A stretch of DNA of 64,000 bases from Alphaproteobacteria bacterium (GTDB taxonomy: Bacteria > Planctomycetota > Phycisphaerae > UBA1845). Of this stretch, positions 34,987-51,380 are shown piece by piece. Positions within the stretch are counted from its first letter, which is position 1. Every line of letters starts with the position of its first letter. The translations under genes were made by a program, and so were the position numbers. The notes beneath the pieces are model-generated. The model saw nothing but the letters and a program-made list of their open reading frames with translations, was not told where the DNA came from and did no database searches. The stretch is taken from positions 1 through 64,000 of the forward strand of contig JANQQE010000027.1 in assembly GCA_028285105.1 (NCBI GenBank), read 5' to 3'.

Positions 34987-35154
34987 GTGGCAAAGAGTCA
35001 AAAACGAGAACACGTTTGGTTGCAATGCACGGAAACGGGCGACTTGAATTACCGTACGTCGGTCAATGTGCAGGGCGGTGTACCGAAGTTCACGTTGAAG
35101 AAGTACTCGCCACGTTTGCGGCGACGTACGGTTCACAAGATCAAGCGGAAGTAG
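34987..35154 (+). CDS. rpmG: 50S ribosomal protein bL33 (zinc-free form)
   Basis: A 55-residue basic protein starting VAKSQKREHVWLQCTETGDL (GTG start at 34987) and ending LKKYSPRLRRRTVHKIKRK, which is bL33. Only one of the four zinc-ribbon cysteines remains (Cys of LQCTE); the others are Thr, Ser and Leu, so it is the C-minus form that does not bind zinc. Its place between tuf and tRNA-Trp/secE is widely conserved. Confidence 0.93.
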   Translation: MAKSQKREHVWLQCTETGDLNYRTSVNVQGGVPKFTLKKYSPRLRRRTVHKIKRK

Positions 35155-35198
35155 TCGAGCGGTGAGGTAGTTGAGCGGTGAGGTAGTCAAGCGGTAGA
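35151..35198. repeat. Three tandem 16-bp repeats
   Basis: GTAGTCGAGCGGTGAG (35151-35166), GTAGTTGAGCGGTGAG (35167-35182) and GTAGTCAAGCGGTAGA (35183-35198). The first copy contains the rpmG stop codon and the third ends 12 bases before tRNA-Trp. Confidence 0.85.
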
Positions 35199-35210
35199 AG
35201 TCCCCGCCGA

Positions 35211-35283
35211 AGGAGCGTAGCTCAATTGGCAGAGCACCGGTTTCCAAAACCGGCGGTTGGGGGTTCGATTCCCTCCGCTCCTG
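35211..35283 (+). tRNA. tRNA-Trp (anticodon CCA)
   Basis: Cloverleaf with acceptor AGGAGCG/CGCTCCT, anticodon arm CCGGTTTCCAAAACCGG, T-arm GTTCGATTC and discriminator G. CCA is not encoded. It sits before secE, as in many bacteria. Confidence 0.97.
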
Positions 35284-35459
35284 ATCGATTTCGTTTGGAT
35301 CATTTTGCCCGCCTATTGGCGTAGGGGCTGGGCGTCGCAAATGAATGGGTCCGCTTGCTGGTGTCTTGCAGTATTGATTGTTTGGGCAATATTGCTTTGG
35401 CGATGTTGTTTCTGCAGCGGCAGAATGGGCATAAGCAAAAGATGTTTGGAGTGTATTAG

Positions 35460-35897
35460 ATGGCTGATATTCCCAAGACGGGTAAGGGTCAGTCCTTTAT
35501 CGACATCTACAAGAAGGGGCAGGGGTACTATACGAGGCTTGGCACCGGTATCGGTGGCGCGATTCTCATTTTGGGCCTTGGCAACTTCATTTACGAGAAC
35601 CTGAACTTCGATCAGGACTGGGCGCCCGGTTTGTGGATCAAGGTGGGCGTGCCGGTGTTTGTGATCGTGTTGCTCTTAGCTGTGCTGCATTGGCTGGTGA
35701 ACGTAAAACGGCCCAGTTGCGACTTTCTGATTGCCACCGATGGCGAGATGAAAAAGGTCAACTGGACGACGAAGAAGGAAATCATCGCTGCAACCAAGGT
35801 CGTGATTCTGGTCACGATTTTGACGGCTGCGCTTTTGTTTATCGTGGACAAGATCTTCCAGTACTTCTTCATGACGATCGACGTCCTGAAACTGTGA
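35460..35897 (+). CDS. secE: SecE, preprotein translocase subunit
   Basis: A 145-residue membrane protein with three predicted segments (about 30-48, 59-80 and 108-137). The C-terminal segment is the conserved SecE core: DGEMKKVNWTTKKEIIAATKVVILVTILTAAL, an amphipathic helix followed by the clamp helix that holds SecY together. Many bacteria have only this part, but E. coli also has three segments. The TGA overlaps the nusG ATG (TGATG). Order tRNA-Trp-secE-nusG is standard. Confidence 0.94.
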   Translation: MADIPKTGKGQSFIDIYKKGQGYYTRLGTGIGGAILILGLGNFIYENLNFDQDWAPGLWIKVGVPVFVIVLLLAVLHWLVNVKRPSCDFLIATDGEMKKVNWTTKKEIIAATKVVILVTILTAALLFIVDKIFQYFFMTIDVLKL

Positions 35898-36706
35898 TGC
35901 AAACTGAGCGAACTGGCAATATTCATTCCGGTGACGGAATGGAAACCGGCAATGCAAAAGAGGCAACCGAACTAATGGATGCCCCAGGCGAAAACACGCA
36001 GGGAAGCGAAAACGACGGTTTGCCCAAGGACGCCAATGCGTCGGCAGGTAACGGTGACGGCGTTAATAACAGCGGCGACGCTGGTGGTAACGATTCTGGA
36101 GGTGGTGTCGGCGGTGAATCGCCAGCCCCGCAGAAGGAACCGCTCTGCAAACCCGGTATGAACTGGTACGTGCTTCGGGTCGCTTCAAACAAGGAAGAGT
36201 ATGTTCGCGACGCCCTGGAGCGCAAGGTCAAGATCGAAGGTCTTGATGAATACGTGAGTCGCATCCTTGTCCCGACGATCAAAGAACGTCGGATGAAAAG
36301 CGGTGTTGCCAAAGTTCATAAGCGTAACCTGTATCCTGGTTATGTGTTCGTCGAAATGTCGTGCGAAGAAGATGGCGCGATACCGGAAGACGTTTGGTTT
36401 ATGGTCAAAGAGACCACCGGTGTGGGCGATTTCATCGGTTCCGACGGCAAGCCGACCCCGATGCCCGACCACGAAATCGAGGGGATGCTCGCCGCATCGC
36501 AGGAAGCAGAAGAAACACCGTCATTGAGCGGTTTGAATTTTAAGAAGGGCGATCACGTCAAGATCACCGACGGCAGTTTCGAGAACTTCGAGGGCGATGT
36601 CGATTCGCTTGACGAGAAGCGCGGCATGGTGACGGTGATTGTCGAAATCTTCGGGCGCTCCACGCCGGTCGATGTCGAGTACTGGCAGTTGGAACGCGAA
36701 GGCTGA
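35897..36706 (+). CDS. nusG: NusG, transcription elongation/termination factor
   Basis: A protein of about 269 residues. The core is canonical: NGN domain from MNWYVLRVASNKEEYVRDAL through YPGYVFVEM, and a C-terminal KOW domain FKKGDHVKITDGSFENFEGD ending VEYWQLERE. It binds RNA polymerase and links it to Rho or ribosomal S10. Before the NGN domain is an acidic Gly/Asn/Asp/Ser-rich extension of about 85 residues if translation starts at the ATG overlapping secE. A downstream start at the ATG before NWYVLRV would remove it, but the overlap with the secE stop argues for the long form. Confidence 0.94.
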   Translation: MQTERTGNIHSGDGMETGNAKEATELMDAPGENTQGSENDGLPKDANASAGNGDGVNNSGDAGGNDSGGGVGGESPAPQKEPLCKPGMNWYVLRVASNKEEYVRDALERKVKIEGLDEYVSRILVPTIKERRMKSGVAKVHKRNLYPGYVFVEMSCEEDGAIPEDVWFMVKETTGVGDFIGSDGKPTPMPDHEIEGMLAASQEAEETPSLSGLNFKKGDHVKITDGSFENFEGDVDSLDEKRGMVTVIVEIFGRSTPVDVEYWQLEREG

Positions 36707-36737
36707 TTGATGTTGTTGTTGCACTGCTGGATTCAAA

Positions 36738-36763
36738 GTAGAAACACGACGTAGAAACACGAC
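36738..36763. repeat. Perfect 13-bp tandem duplication
   Basis: GTAGAAACACGAC occurs at 36738-36750 and again directly at 36751-36763, in the spacer between nusG and rplK. Confidence 0.85.
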
Positions 36764-36807
36764 GTCCATGGTTGCGACGTACATGAGTTTGTTGAGAGAT
36801 TAATTCG

Positions 36808-37233
36808 ATGGCAAAAGAGATTACAGGAACAATCAAGCTTCAAGCGCCGGGTGGACAGGCAACGCCAGCCCCCCCGATTGGTCCTGCATTGGGTCAGCAC
36901 GGCGTCAACATCGGCCAGTTTGTGCAGCAGTTCAACGCTCAGACCGCAGAACTCAACGGCATGCCGGTGACCGTCGTGATTTCGGTTTATGGCGATCGCA
37001 GTTTTTCGTTTGAAGTCAAGAGTCCGCCAGCCGCCATCCTGTTGAAGGACGCTGCCAAGGTGGCCAAGGGTAGCGGTGTTCCTCACAAGGAAAAAGTGGG
37101 CTCGATCACGGCTGCCCAACTTCGTGAAATCGCAGAAAAGAAACTGCCGGAACTAAACTCCCACACGATCGAAGCGGCAGAAAAGGTTGTAGCAGGCACG
37201 GCTCGCTCGATGGGCATTGAGGTTTCGGGTTAG
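36808..37233 (+). CDS. rplK: 50S ribosomal protein uL11
   Basis: A 141-residue uL11 beginning [21 protein letters not shown]. It keeps the proline pair of the [10 protein letters not shown] helix that contacts 23S rRNA and thiostrepton, and ends [20 protein letters not shown]. It forms the GTPase-associated stalk base with uL10 and bL12, encoded just downstream. Confidence 0.97.
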   Translation: MAKEITGTIKLQAPGGQATPAPPIGPALGQHGVNIGQFVQQFNAQTAELNGMPVTVVISVYGDRSFSFEVKSPPAAILLKDAAKVAKGSGVPHKEKVGSITAAQLREIAEKKLPELNSHTIEAAEKVVAGTARSMGIEVSG

Positions 37234-37407
37234 GATTGATTGAAAGAATCGTTGCGAACGATTTGCGTTTTTCGCAATGCAAGAGACTAGAAGCAATAGA
37301 CAAGCGCAATTGACAATCAAGTTTATTCAGGGCTTCTTGATAGGGGCCTTTGTTTGAAGCAGTCCGATCTGCATTTTTGATGCGCGGTCGGAAAGGTGAA
37401 TTTTTCG

Positions 37408-38133
37408 ATGCCGAACAAAAACATTCGTTACAGGAAACAGGAAGGTCTTCGCAAAGAAGGGGAGGCTCTTACCTGTGGTGAAGCTGTCACCAAAGTCAAG
37501 GAGATGGCTGAGATCACGAGCAACCGTTCGTACAAGAATGGTCGCAAGCGTAAAGACAATCCGCAGACCGTCGATCTGGTCATGAACCTGGGCATCGATC
37601 CGAAGCAAGCCGACCAGATGCTCCGCGGTTCGATCGCATTGCCCAAGGGCATCGGTAAAACCAATCGCGTGATCGCATTTTGCGAAGGCGATCTGATCGA
37701 AGCGGCTACAACGGCTGGAGCCATTGAAGCTGGTGGCGACGAACTGATCGACAAGGTTTCCAAGGGATGGTTGGACTTTGATGTTGCCGTCGCCCACCCG
37801 TCGATGATGGGCAAGGTCGGAAAGCTCGGTCGCGTTTTGGGTCCTCAAGGAAAAATGCCGACGCCCAAAGCCGGTACGGTCACTCCCGAGGTTGCCAATG
37901 CAGTCGCCGAGTACGTCGCCGGTAAATTGGAATTCCGAAACGACGCTGGCGGAAACGTTCACATGGCCGTCGGCAAGACTGACTTCAGCGTTGCCGATTT
38001 GCAGGAAAACATCGAAGCCGCCATCGGTCACATGTTGAAGCTCAAGCCTGCTTCGGCCAAGGGCACGTACATGAAAAATGTCGTGATCAGCGGTACGCGT
38101 ACGCCTGGCGTGAAGATTCAAATGAGTGCGTGA
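37408..38133 (+). CDS. rplA: 50S ribosomal protein uL1
   Basis: A 241-residue uL1. ATG at 37408 is chosen (GGAAAGG about 11 bases upstream); an in-frame GTG at 37396 is less likely. Signatures are NPQTVDLVMNLGIDPKQADQ, LPKGIGKTNRVIAF, LGRVLGPQGKMPTPKAGTV and a C-terminal SAKGTYMKNVVISGT. It forms the L1 stalk and in other bacteria represses its own operon. Confidence 0.97.
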   Translation: MPNKNIRYRKQEGLRKEGEALTCGEAVTKVKEMAEITSNRSYKNGRKRKDNPQTVDLVMNLGIDPKQADQMLRGSIALPKGIGKTNRVIAFCEGDLIEAATTAGAIEAGGDELIDKVSKGWLDFDVAVAHPSMMGKVGKLGRVLGPQGKMPTPKAGTVTPEVANAVAEYVAGKLEFRNDAGGNVHMAVGKTDFSVADLQENIEAAIGHMLKLKPASAKGTYMKNVVISGTRTPGVKIQMSA

Positions 38134-38219
38134 TCGCCTTCGCGTGAATTACCGCGAAGCGTATCCGCATTGAAGAAAGAACTACACTTGATTCAAAGTG
38201 ATCTGTTTGGAAGATAATC

Positions 38220-38726
38220 ATGAGTAAGCCCCTTAAATCAATGCTGACGAACTACCTCAAGAAGCGCTACGAAGGTGTGGACAGCGCCTGCGTGGTAGAT
38301 CTGACGGGTCTGAACGTTGCCGATACGCAGAAGCTTCGTTCGTCGATTCGCGAATCCAATGGTCGTGTGGAAATCGTCAAGAACAGCCTCGCCCGTCGGG
38401 CCTTTGCCGATTCGCCTCTTGCCAGTCTTGGCGAATCCTTGACCGGTCCGTGTGCGGTGGTGACGACCGAAGACTCGATCATTGACATTGCCAAGAAGCT
38501 GGTCGACTTTGCGAAAGAGCACAAGCAGATCCAGCTCAAAGAGGCAGTACTCGACGGCGACGATGCCCTGATTTCAGTGCAGGATCTTTCAAAGATGAAA
38601 AGCCGCGTCGAGATTCTTGGCGACCTTGCCGGTTTGATCTGGGGTCCGGGACGGCGCATCGCTGGGGCGATTGGCAGCCCGCAGGCGAAGGTGGCTGGTT
38701 GCCTTAAAGCAATTGCTGATAAGTAG
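38220..38726 (+). CDS. rplJ: 50S ribosomal protein uL10
   Basis: A 168-residue uL10: SMLTNYLKKRYEGVDSACVV, LRSSIRESNGRVEIVKNSLARRAF, and a C-terminal helix (about 145-168) that binds bL12 dimers. The 86-base gap before it and the 144-base gap before rplL are where uL10-bL12 autoregulation usually acts; no specific leader fold was resolved. Confidence 0.96.
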   Translation: MSKPLKSMLTNYLKKRYEGVDSACVVDLTGLNVADTQKLRSSIRESNGRVEIVKNSLARRAFADSPLASLGESLTGPCAVVTTEDSIIDIAKKLVDFAKEHKQIQLKEAVLDGDDALISVQDLSKMKSRVEILGDLAGLIWGPGRRIAGAIGSPQAKVAGCLKAIADK

Positions 38727-38870
38727 GAATTAATTCCCTTTGAGTATGCAGGGGAGTAGCACTGTTTAGTAAACGAATTCGATCCGAGTGGTCCGTGTCA
38801 AATCGGATGAAATGCCGCCGCGTTGGCGGTGCCTATCGGGTGAATATTGATTTAGATTTGGAGTATTGCG

Positions 38871-39278
38871 ATGGCAGAAGCACCCGCGAAAGAGTTTTCG
38901 GCTGAGATCAAGGACCTCGCCGACAAGATTGTGAACCTCAGCGTCAAAGATGCCCAGACGCTTGTCGATTGCCTCAAGGATGAGCACGGTATCGAGCCTG
39001 CCGGTGGCGGTGCTGTGATGATGGCCGGTCCCGGCGGTGGTGGCGACGGTGGCGGCGAAGAAGAAAAGAGCAGCTTCGATGTTGTCCTCGCAGAAGTAGG
39101 CGATAAGAAGATCCAGGTCATCAAAGCCGTTCGCGGTGCGACCGGACTCGGCCTCAAGGAAGCCAAAGAACTCGTTGACGGCGCACCCAAGCCCGTCAAG
39201 GAAGGGCTCGGCAAGGACGAAGCCGAAGCCCTCAAGAAGGAACTCGAAGAAGCCGGTGCTACTGTTGAACTGAAGTAG
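38871..39278 (+). CDS. rplL: 50S ribosomal protein bL12 (L7/L12)
   Basis: A 135-residue acidic stalk protein: N-terminal dimerisation helices, a Gly-rich hinge ([16 protein letters not shown]) and the factor-binding C-domain [20 protein letters not shown]...[16 protein letters not shown]. It recruits EF-Tu and EF-G. A terminator-like hairpin follows, separating it from rpoB. Confidence 0.97.
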   Translation: MAEAPAKEFSAEIKDLADKIVNLSVKDAQTLVDCLKDEHGIEPAGGGAVMMAGPGGGGDGGGEEEKSSFDVVLAEVGDKKIQVIKAVRGATGLGLKEAKELVDGAPKPVKEGLGKDEAEALKKELEEAGATVELK

Positions 39279-39313
39279 TTAACGTAGTTTCAGTTTCTTA
39301 AGTAAGTCGATCT

Positions 39314-39350
39314 GCCCGCGAGCCTGTTAGCATGGTTCGCGGGCGGTTTT
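39314..39350 (+). terminator. Intrinsic terminator after rplL
   Basis: GCCCGCGAGCC (39314-39324) pairs with GGTTCGCGGGC (39334-39344), one mismatch/wobble, followed by GGTTTTGCGTTTTA. It ends or weakens transcription before the zinc-ribbon gene and rpoB. Confidence 0.65.
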
Positions 39351-39387
39351 GCGTTTTACGGTTCAAAGCTATGCAGGTGCTTGACCA

Positions 39388-39816
39388 TTGAACTCAGACA
39401 GCAATAACGAGTCGTGCGAGGTTGAAAAAACGATAGAACCGTATCCGCTATATAAGCGCAGCCATCCGGATTGGTTGGCAGCCAGTATCTCTACGTTTTA
39501 TTTTTGCATGCTCTTCGTACTGGTGTGCCCATTTAACTTGATGTTTGCGACGCTTGTATTCTCCTTATTTACGTCTGAGAAGAGTTTCCTGTTCCAGTCC
39601 GGCATTCTGTGTGGGGGTACTGTTCCGACAATCATATTTGCATATTGCATCGCCAAGAAGGCCTATTTCAACACCAAGTGGAAGCCGTTCGATCCCAGTT
39701 TGCAAGTATGTCACGTCTGCGAATACGACTTAACGGGCAATATGAGTGGGGTGTGTCCGGAATGCGGGACGGCGGTCGTTGGGCGAGAGCCCGCTGCCGC
39801 CAAAGTCGATGTTTGA
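39388..39816 (+). CDS. Membrane protein with C-terminal zinc ribbon
   Basis: A 142-residue protein. Residues 30-58 and 68-88 are hydrophobic membrane segments. The C-terminus carries CHVCEYDLTGNMSGVCPECG, four cysteines in two pairs, a ribbon with the YDL-x-G core that is very frequent in planctomycete proteins of unknown function. The only plausible start is TTG at 39388. It interrupts the rplL-rpoB junction, and its stop codon overlaps the -35 box of the rpoB promoter. No function can be given. Confidence 0.75.
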   Translation: MNSDSNNESCEVEKTIEPYPLYKRSHPDWLAASISTFYFCMLFVLVCPFNLMFATLVFSLFTSEKSFLFQSGILCGGTVPTIIFAYCIAKKAYFNTKWKPFDPSLQVCHVCEYDLTGNMSGVCPECGTAVVGREPAAAKVDV

Positions 39817-39840
39817 CGCGGCTGTGACAATACCTATAAT
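39813..39840 (+). promoter_or_regulatory. Strong sigma-70-type promoter of rpoB
   Basis: TTGACG (39813-39818), a 16-base spacer and a perfect TATAAT (39835-39840). Transcription would start near 39847, giving a leader of about 298 bases before rpoB, so rpoBC need not depend on the rplJL promoter. Confidence 0.75.
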
Positions 39841-40144
39841 CCCCGTTCCGACGGTCACTTAGGGGGATTCTCTACTTGGTGGCCTAGCATTCCGTTTCGT
39901 GCGGGAACGACTGGCTTGTTGGGATAGCCGGTTCAACAGATGCACGTACGGCTCTGATAATCCCATCTCTACAATAGATTCGTCGCCCAGGCGGATGCAG
40001 TGCGCGAGTACGACGCGATTTGTTTGCGTTGGAGGCTGCGCGGTGCAACCGGGTTCAATCGGTGGCGACAAGACTTTGGTCGAAGGCATTCGGTTTGCTG
40101 ATATCTGCAACAAACTGTGGGCCTTCAAAGAAGGGCGAATAGAT
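39841..40144 (+). other. Long untranslated leader of rpoB
   Basis: No separate gene is evident. The rpoB reading frame continues upstream through this region without a stop, back to 39899, but the protein family begins at 40145. The length suggests a control region; I could not resolve a specific structure. Confidence 0.45.
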
Positions 40145-43930
<3,786 letters not shown>

Positions 43931-43997
43931 CGTCGAAACAGCGCGATATTTTTTAAGCGCGAATGCTCGGGAGGTTGTTGTGCAAGGAGAATGCATC

Positions 43998-44498
43998 ATG
44001 GGTGAAGACATAGTCTTGGCGACATCGGACAACATCGATGCAGCAGAGTTGGTTCGATTTTATGAACGCCTGCAACATCCCATCGTGCACGATCCGGATC
44101 GCGTCGGTCGGATGGTTGACCAGACGTTTTGTTTCGTAACCGCTCGGTTGGATGGCGAACTGGTTGGGATCGCACGCGGCGTGACGGATGGCTTAAATGG
44201 CTACCTGGCCGAGTGCAAGCTTGATCCGTCGCTCCAGGGACCGGGGTGCGTGACCAAGACGGACGGTCGCATCGAACACGATACGGCTGGCGTGGCGCGT
44301 CAGATGGCCACGCGAGTGGTAGAAAAACTACAGTCCGACGGTGCGGATCGAATTCAGGTACTGGCCTACGGAACAGAAGTGGATTTTTGCGAGGAATTGG
44401 GGTTCCGTCGGGCGACCGGCATGGTGGTTCTTCAACTTCCGGCAGACGGGACATCGTCGACTCCTGCTTCCTCGCAGGTTTCGAGTTCGTTGTCGTAG
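43998..44498 (+). CDS. GNAT-like acetyltransferase inserted between rpoB and rpoC
   Basis: A 166-residue protein that looks like a GNAT fold: LVRFYERLQHPIVHDPDRVGRMVDQTFCFVTARLDGELVGIARGVTDGLNGYLAECKLDPSLQG for the first strands, VARQMATRVVEKLQSDGADRIQVLAYG, and EVDFCEELGFRRATGMVVLQL in the place of the typical C-terminal strand-helix. The acetyl-CoA loop Q/R-x2-G-x-G/A is not clear, so activity is uncertain. ATG at 43998 has AAGGAG upstream. It lies 67 bases after rpoB and 222 before rpoC. Substrate unknown. Confidence 0.65.
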   Translation: MGEDIVLATSDNIDAAELVRFYERLQHPIVHDPDRVGRMVDQTFCFVTARLDGELVGIARGVTDGLNGYLAECKLDPSLQGPGCVTKTDGRIEHDTAGVARQMATRVVEKLQSDGADRIQVLAYGTEVDFCEELGFRRATGMVVLQLPADGTSSTPASSQVSSSLS

Positions 44499-44720
44499 GC
44501 TGCCTTATGTGAAACCGCGAGCAGAAATTGAAACTCGAGGTGGGTTGTTTGGCGATTGGCTGTTGAAGTGAAGTTTCACGGTGAAGTGAGTATACCCGGC
44601 AATGTTCGATATACGTGCCGGATCAGATAGCAATAGCTTGGGTGGTTGCAGGTAAAGACGTTTGGAACCGGGGCAACTGGTTATCCCAAATGCGGTTAGC
44701 CCAGAAAGGCATCAAAACCC

Positions 44721-49274
<4,554 letters not shown>

Positions 49275-49433
49275 GTTCTGATGTCGGCAGAGGTTGCACA
49301 GGTCAATGGTTGCCTGAGTCAATCGTTGCATCCGTCTAATGTGCGTCGATGGATTTGCTTGGAAGATTTGATATTAACTCGTTCGCTGTGGATCGGTGAG
49401 CGAAGTAGGTTTCGGATAAAGAGGTAACGGTTC

Positions 49434-49826
<393 letters not shown>

Positions 49827-49934
49827 GTCTTCGATTTTGTACGGGTAGGCTCGAACGAGAATTAAATTCGTGAAAATGGTTCAGGGAAGAGCTGTTGGTC
49901 TTTGCGGACGATTTGTCCGTCACGGAAGAATGAA

Positions 49935-50531
49935 ATGAGTTTGACGCACGCATCCAAGAATAAGACGCTTGAATCGATCAATGTCGCGTTGATTCGTGAT
50001 GTGGCTTTGATTATCGGATTCGCACTTGCGCTCGGGGCATCGGCGCAGTGGAAGGTGTTTTTGCCGAATAACCCGGTGCCGATGACGATGCAAACTGTCG
50101 TTGTCCTGCTTTGCGGATTTTGGCTAAAACCCCGGGTGGCGCTGGGTGCGGTCGTTCTATATTTTTCATTGGGTTTGGCCACCGCAAGCGGGGTTTCGCG
50201 AATGCCCTTCTTTGCCGCATACAAAGCTGGAGTGGCCACCGCAACGTTGGGCTACATTGTCGGGTTCTTACCGGCAGCTCTTTGTGTGAGCTATCTGATT
50301 CGTCAATTGGGTCAGGCGACCTTGCCGCGTGTGCTGGCAGTGGGGGCGCTTGGGACTGCGATCATTTTCGCCTTTGGGTTGGCGTGGATGGCGACGACCG
50401 TGACGAATCTTGAAGGTGCAATTTCGCTCGGTTTGCTTCCGTTTTTGACGCCCGCTTTGGTCAAATTGACGATCGTTGCGGTGCTGGTGGTTGGCGGAAA
50501 GCTGGCGGCCAAATGCGTTACGGGCGAGTAG
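49935..50531 (+). CDS. bioY: BioY-family biotin transporter S-component
   Basis: A 198-residue membrane protein with about six segments. Diagnostic features are FALALGASAQWKVFLPNNPVPMTMQTVVVLLCGFWLKPR and LGAVVLYFSLGLATASGV, matching the BioY pattern P-V-P-x-T-x-Q and G-x-x-x-Y-L-x-x-G. It binds biotin with high affinity, alone or with an ECF energising module. ATG at 49935 is chosen (GGAAGAA upstream). It is placed between rpsL and rpsG, an unusual site. No birA, ecfA or ecfT is nearby. Confidence 0.9.
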   Translation: MSLTHASKNKTLESINVALIRDVALIIGFALALGASAQWKVFLPNNPVPMTMQTVVVLLCGFWLKPRVALGAVVLYFSLGLATASGVSRMPFFAAYKAGVATATLGYIVGFLPAALCVSYLIRQLGQATLPRVLAVGALGTAIIFAFGLAWMATTVTNLEGAISLGLLPFLTPALVKLTIVAVLVVGGKLAAKCVTGE

Positions 50532-50641
50532 AGCTTTTTGCAACTGGTATTGAATTGAAACGTTCGGCGGTGTTACTTGGTTAACCGTCGCTTTGAAAAT
50601 TGGAATCTAAGACATAACTGTCTAAACAGGATTGTGGTTGG

Positions 50642-51118
50642 ATGGGACGTAAGAAATACACAAAGTCGCGAGAGCAGTTGAAACCCGATTCCCGGTTCAA
50701 CAGCCTGATTGCCTCCAAGTTTATCAATTGCCTGATGTACGACGGCCGCAAGACGGCTGCTACTCGGTTGTTCTACGATGCGATGGAGGTCATTGCCAAG
50801 CGCGTCGAAGGCGCTCAGCCGATCGAAGTGTTTGAAACGGCGATCAACAACGTAAAGCCGAACATCGAAGTTCGCTCGAAGCGCGTCGGTGGTTCGAACT
50901 ATCAGGTACCCATGCAGGTGAACCGCAAGCGTCAGCAGTCGTTGGCGATTCGGTGGATCCTCCAAGCTGTTCGCGGTCGCAGCGGTAAGGCCACAAGTCA
51001 GTTCCTGGCTCAGGAATTGATGGACGCATACAAGCGCGAAGGAGCGGCGATGACGACGCGCGAAAACGTCCATCGTATGGCCGACGCCAACAAGGCATTT
51101 GCTCACTTTGCGTGGTAG
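50642..51118 (+). CDS. rpsG: 30S ribosomal protein uS7
   Basis: A 158-residue uS7: [75 protein letters not shown] and a C-terminal [27 protein letters not shown]. It nucleates the 30S head. It is separated from rpsL by bioY and followed by a strong terminator. Confidence 0.97.
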   Translation: MGRKKYTKSREQLKPDSRFNSLIASKFINCLMYDGRKTAATRLFYDAMEVIAKRVEGAQPIEVFETAINNVKPNIEVRSKRVGGSNYQVPMQVNRKRQQSLAIRWILQAVRGRSGKATSQFLAQELMDAYKREGAAMTTRENVHRMADANKAFAHFAW

Positions 51119-51242
51119 TCGTTTTGCAAAGTCGTTCGATTGGCACGCCTTCGATTGGTAGGCAGTCTTGCCTTGAATCATGAGCCTGTGCCTTGAACCA
51201 TACTCCGCGCGGATGAGCCGAAGGCAACGCAATAAATCATAG

Positions 51243-51271
51243 GCGACCCCGTATTGTGGGTCGCTTTTTTT
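51243..51271 (+). terminator. Intrinsic terminator after rpsG
   Basis: GCGACCC (51243-51249) pairs perfectly with GGGTCGC (51258-51264), followed directly by seven T residues. This ends the rpsL-bioY-rpsG transcript before fusA. Confidence 0.9.
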
Positions 51272-51380
51272 GTAAGAGACAAGCGTAAGAGCGTGAACAA
51301 ACGAGGCGACCTGGCGCCGCAGATTGTACCGCCCAGTTGAAACCACCGATCCGACCTCGAACTCTAATTCATAACGACCC

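Noticed and set aside
34895-35198. Tandem repeats as a CRISPR array or integration site
   Set aside because: Units are contiguous without unique spacers, only two or three copies, and no cas or integrase gene is nearby.
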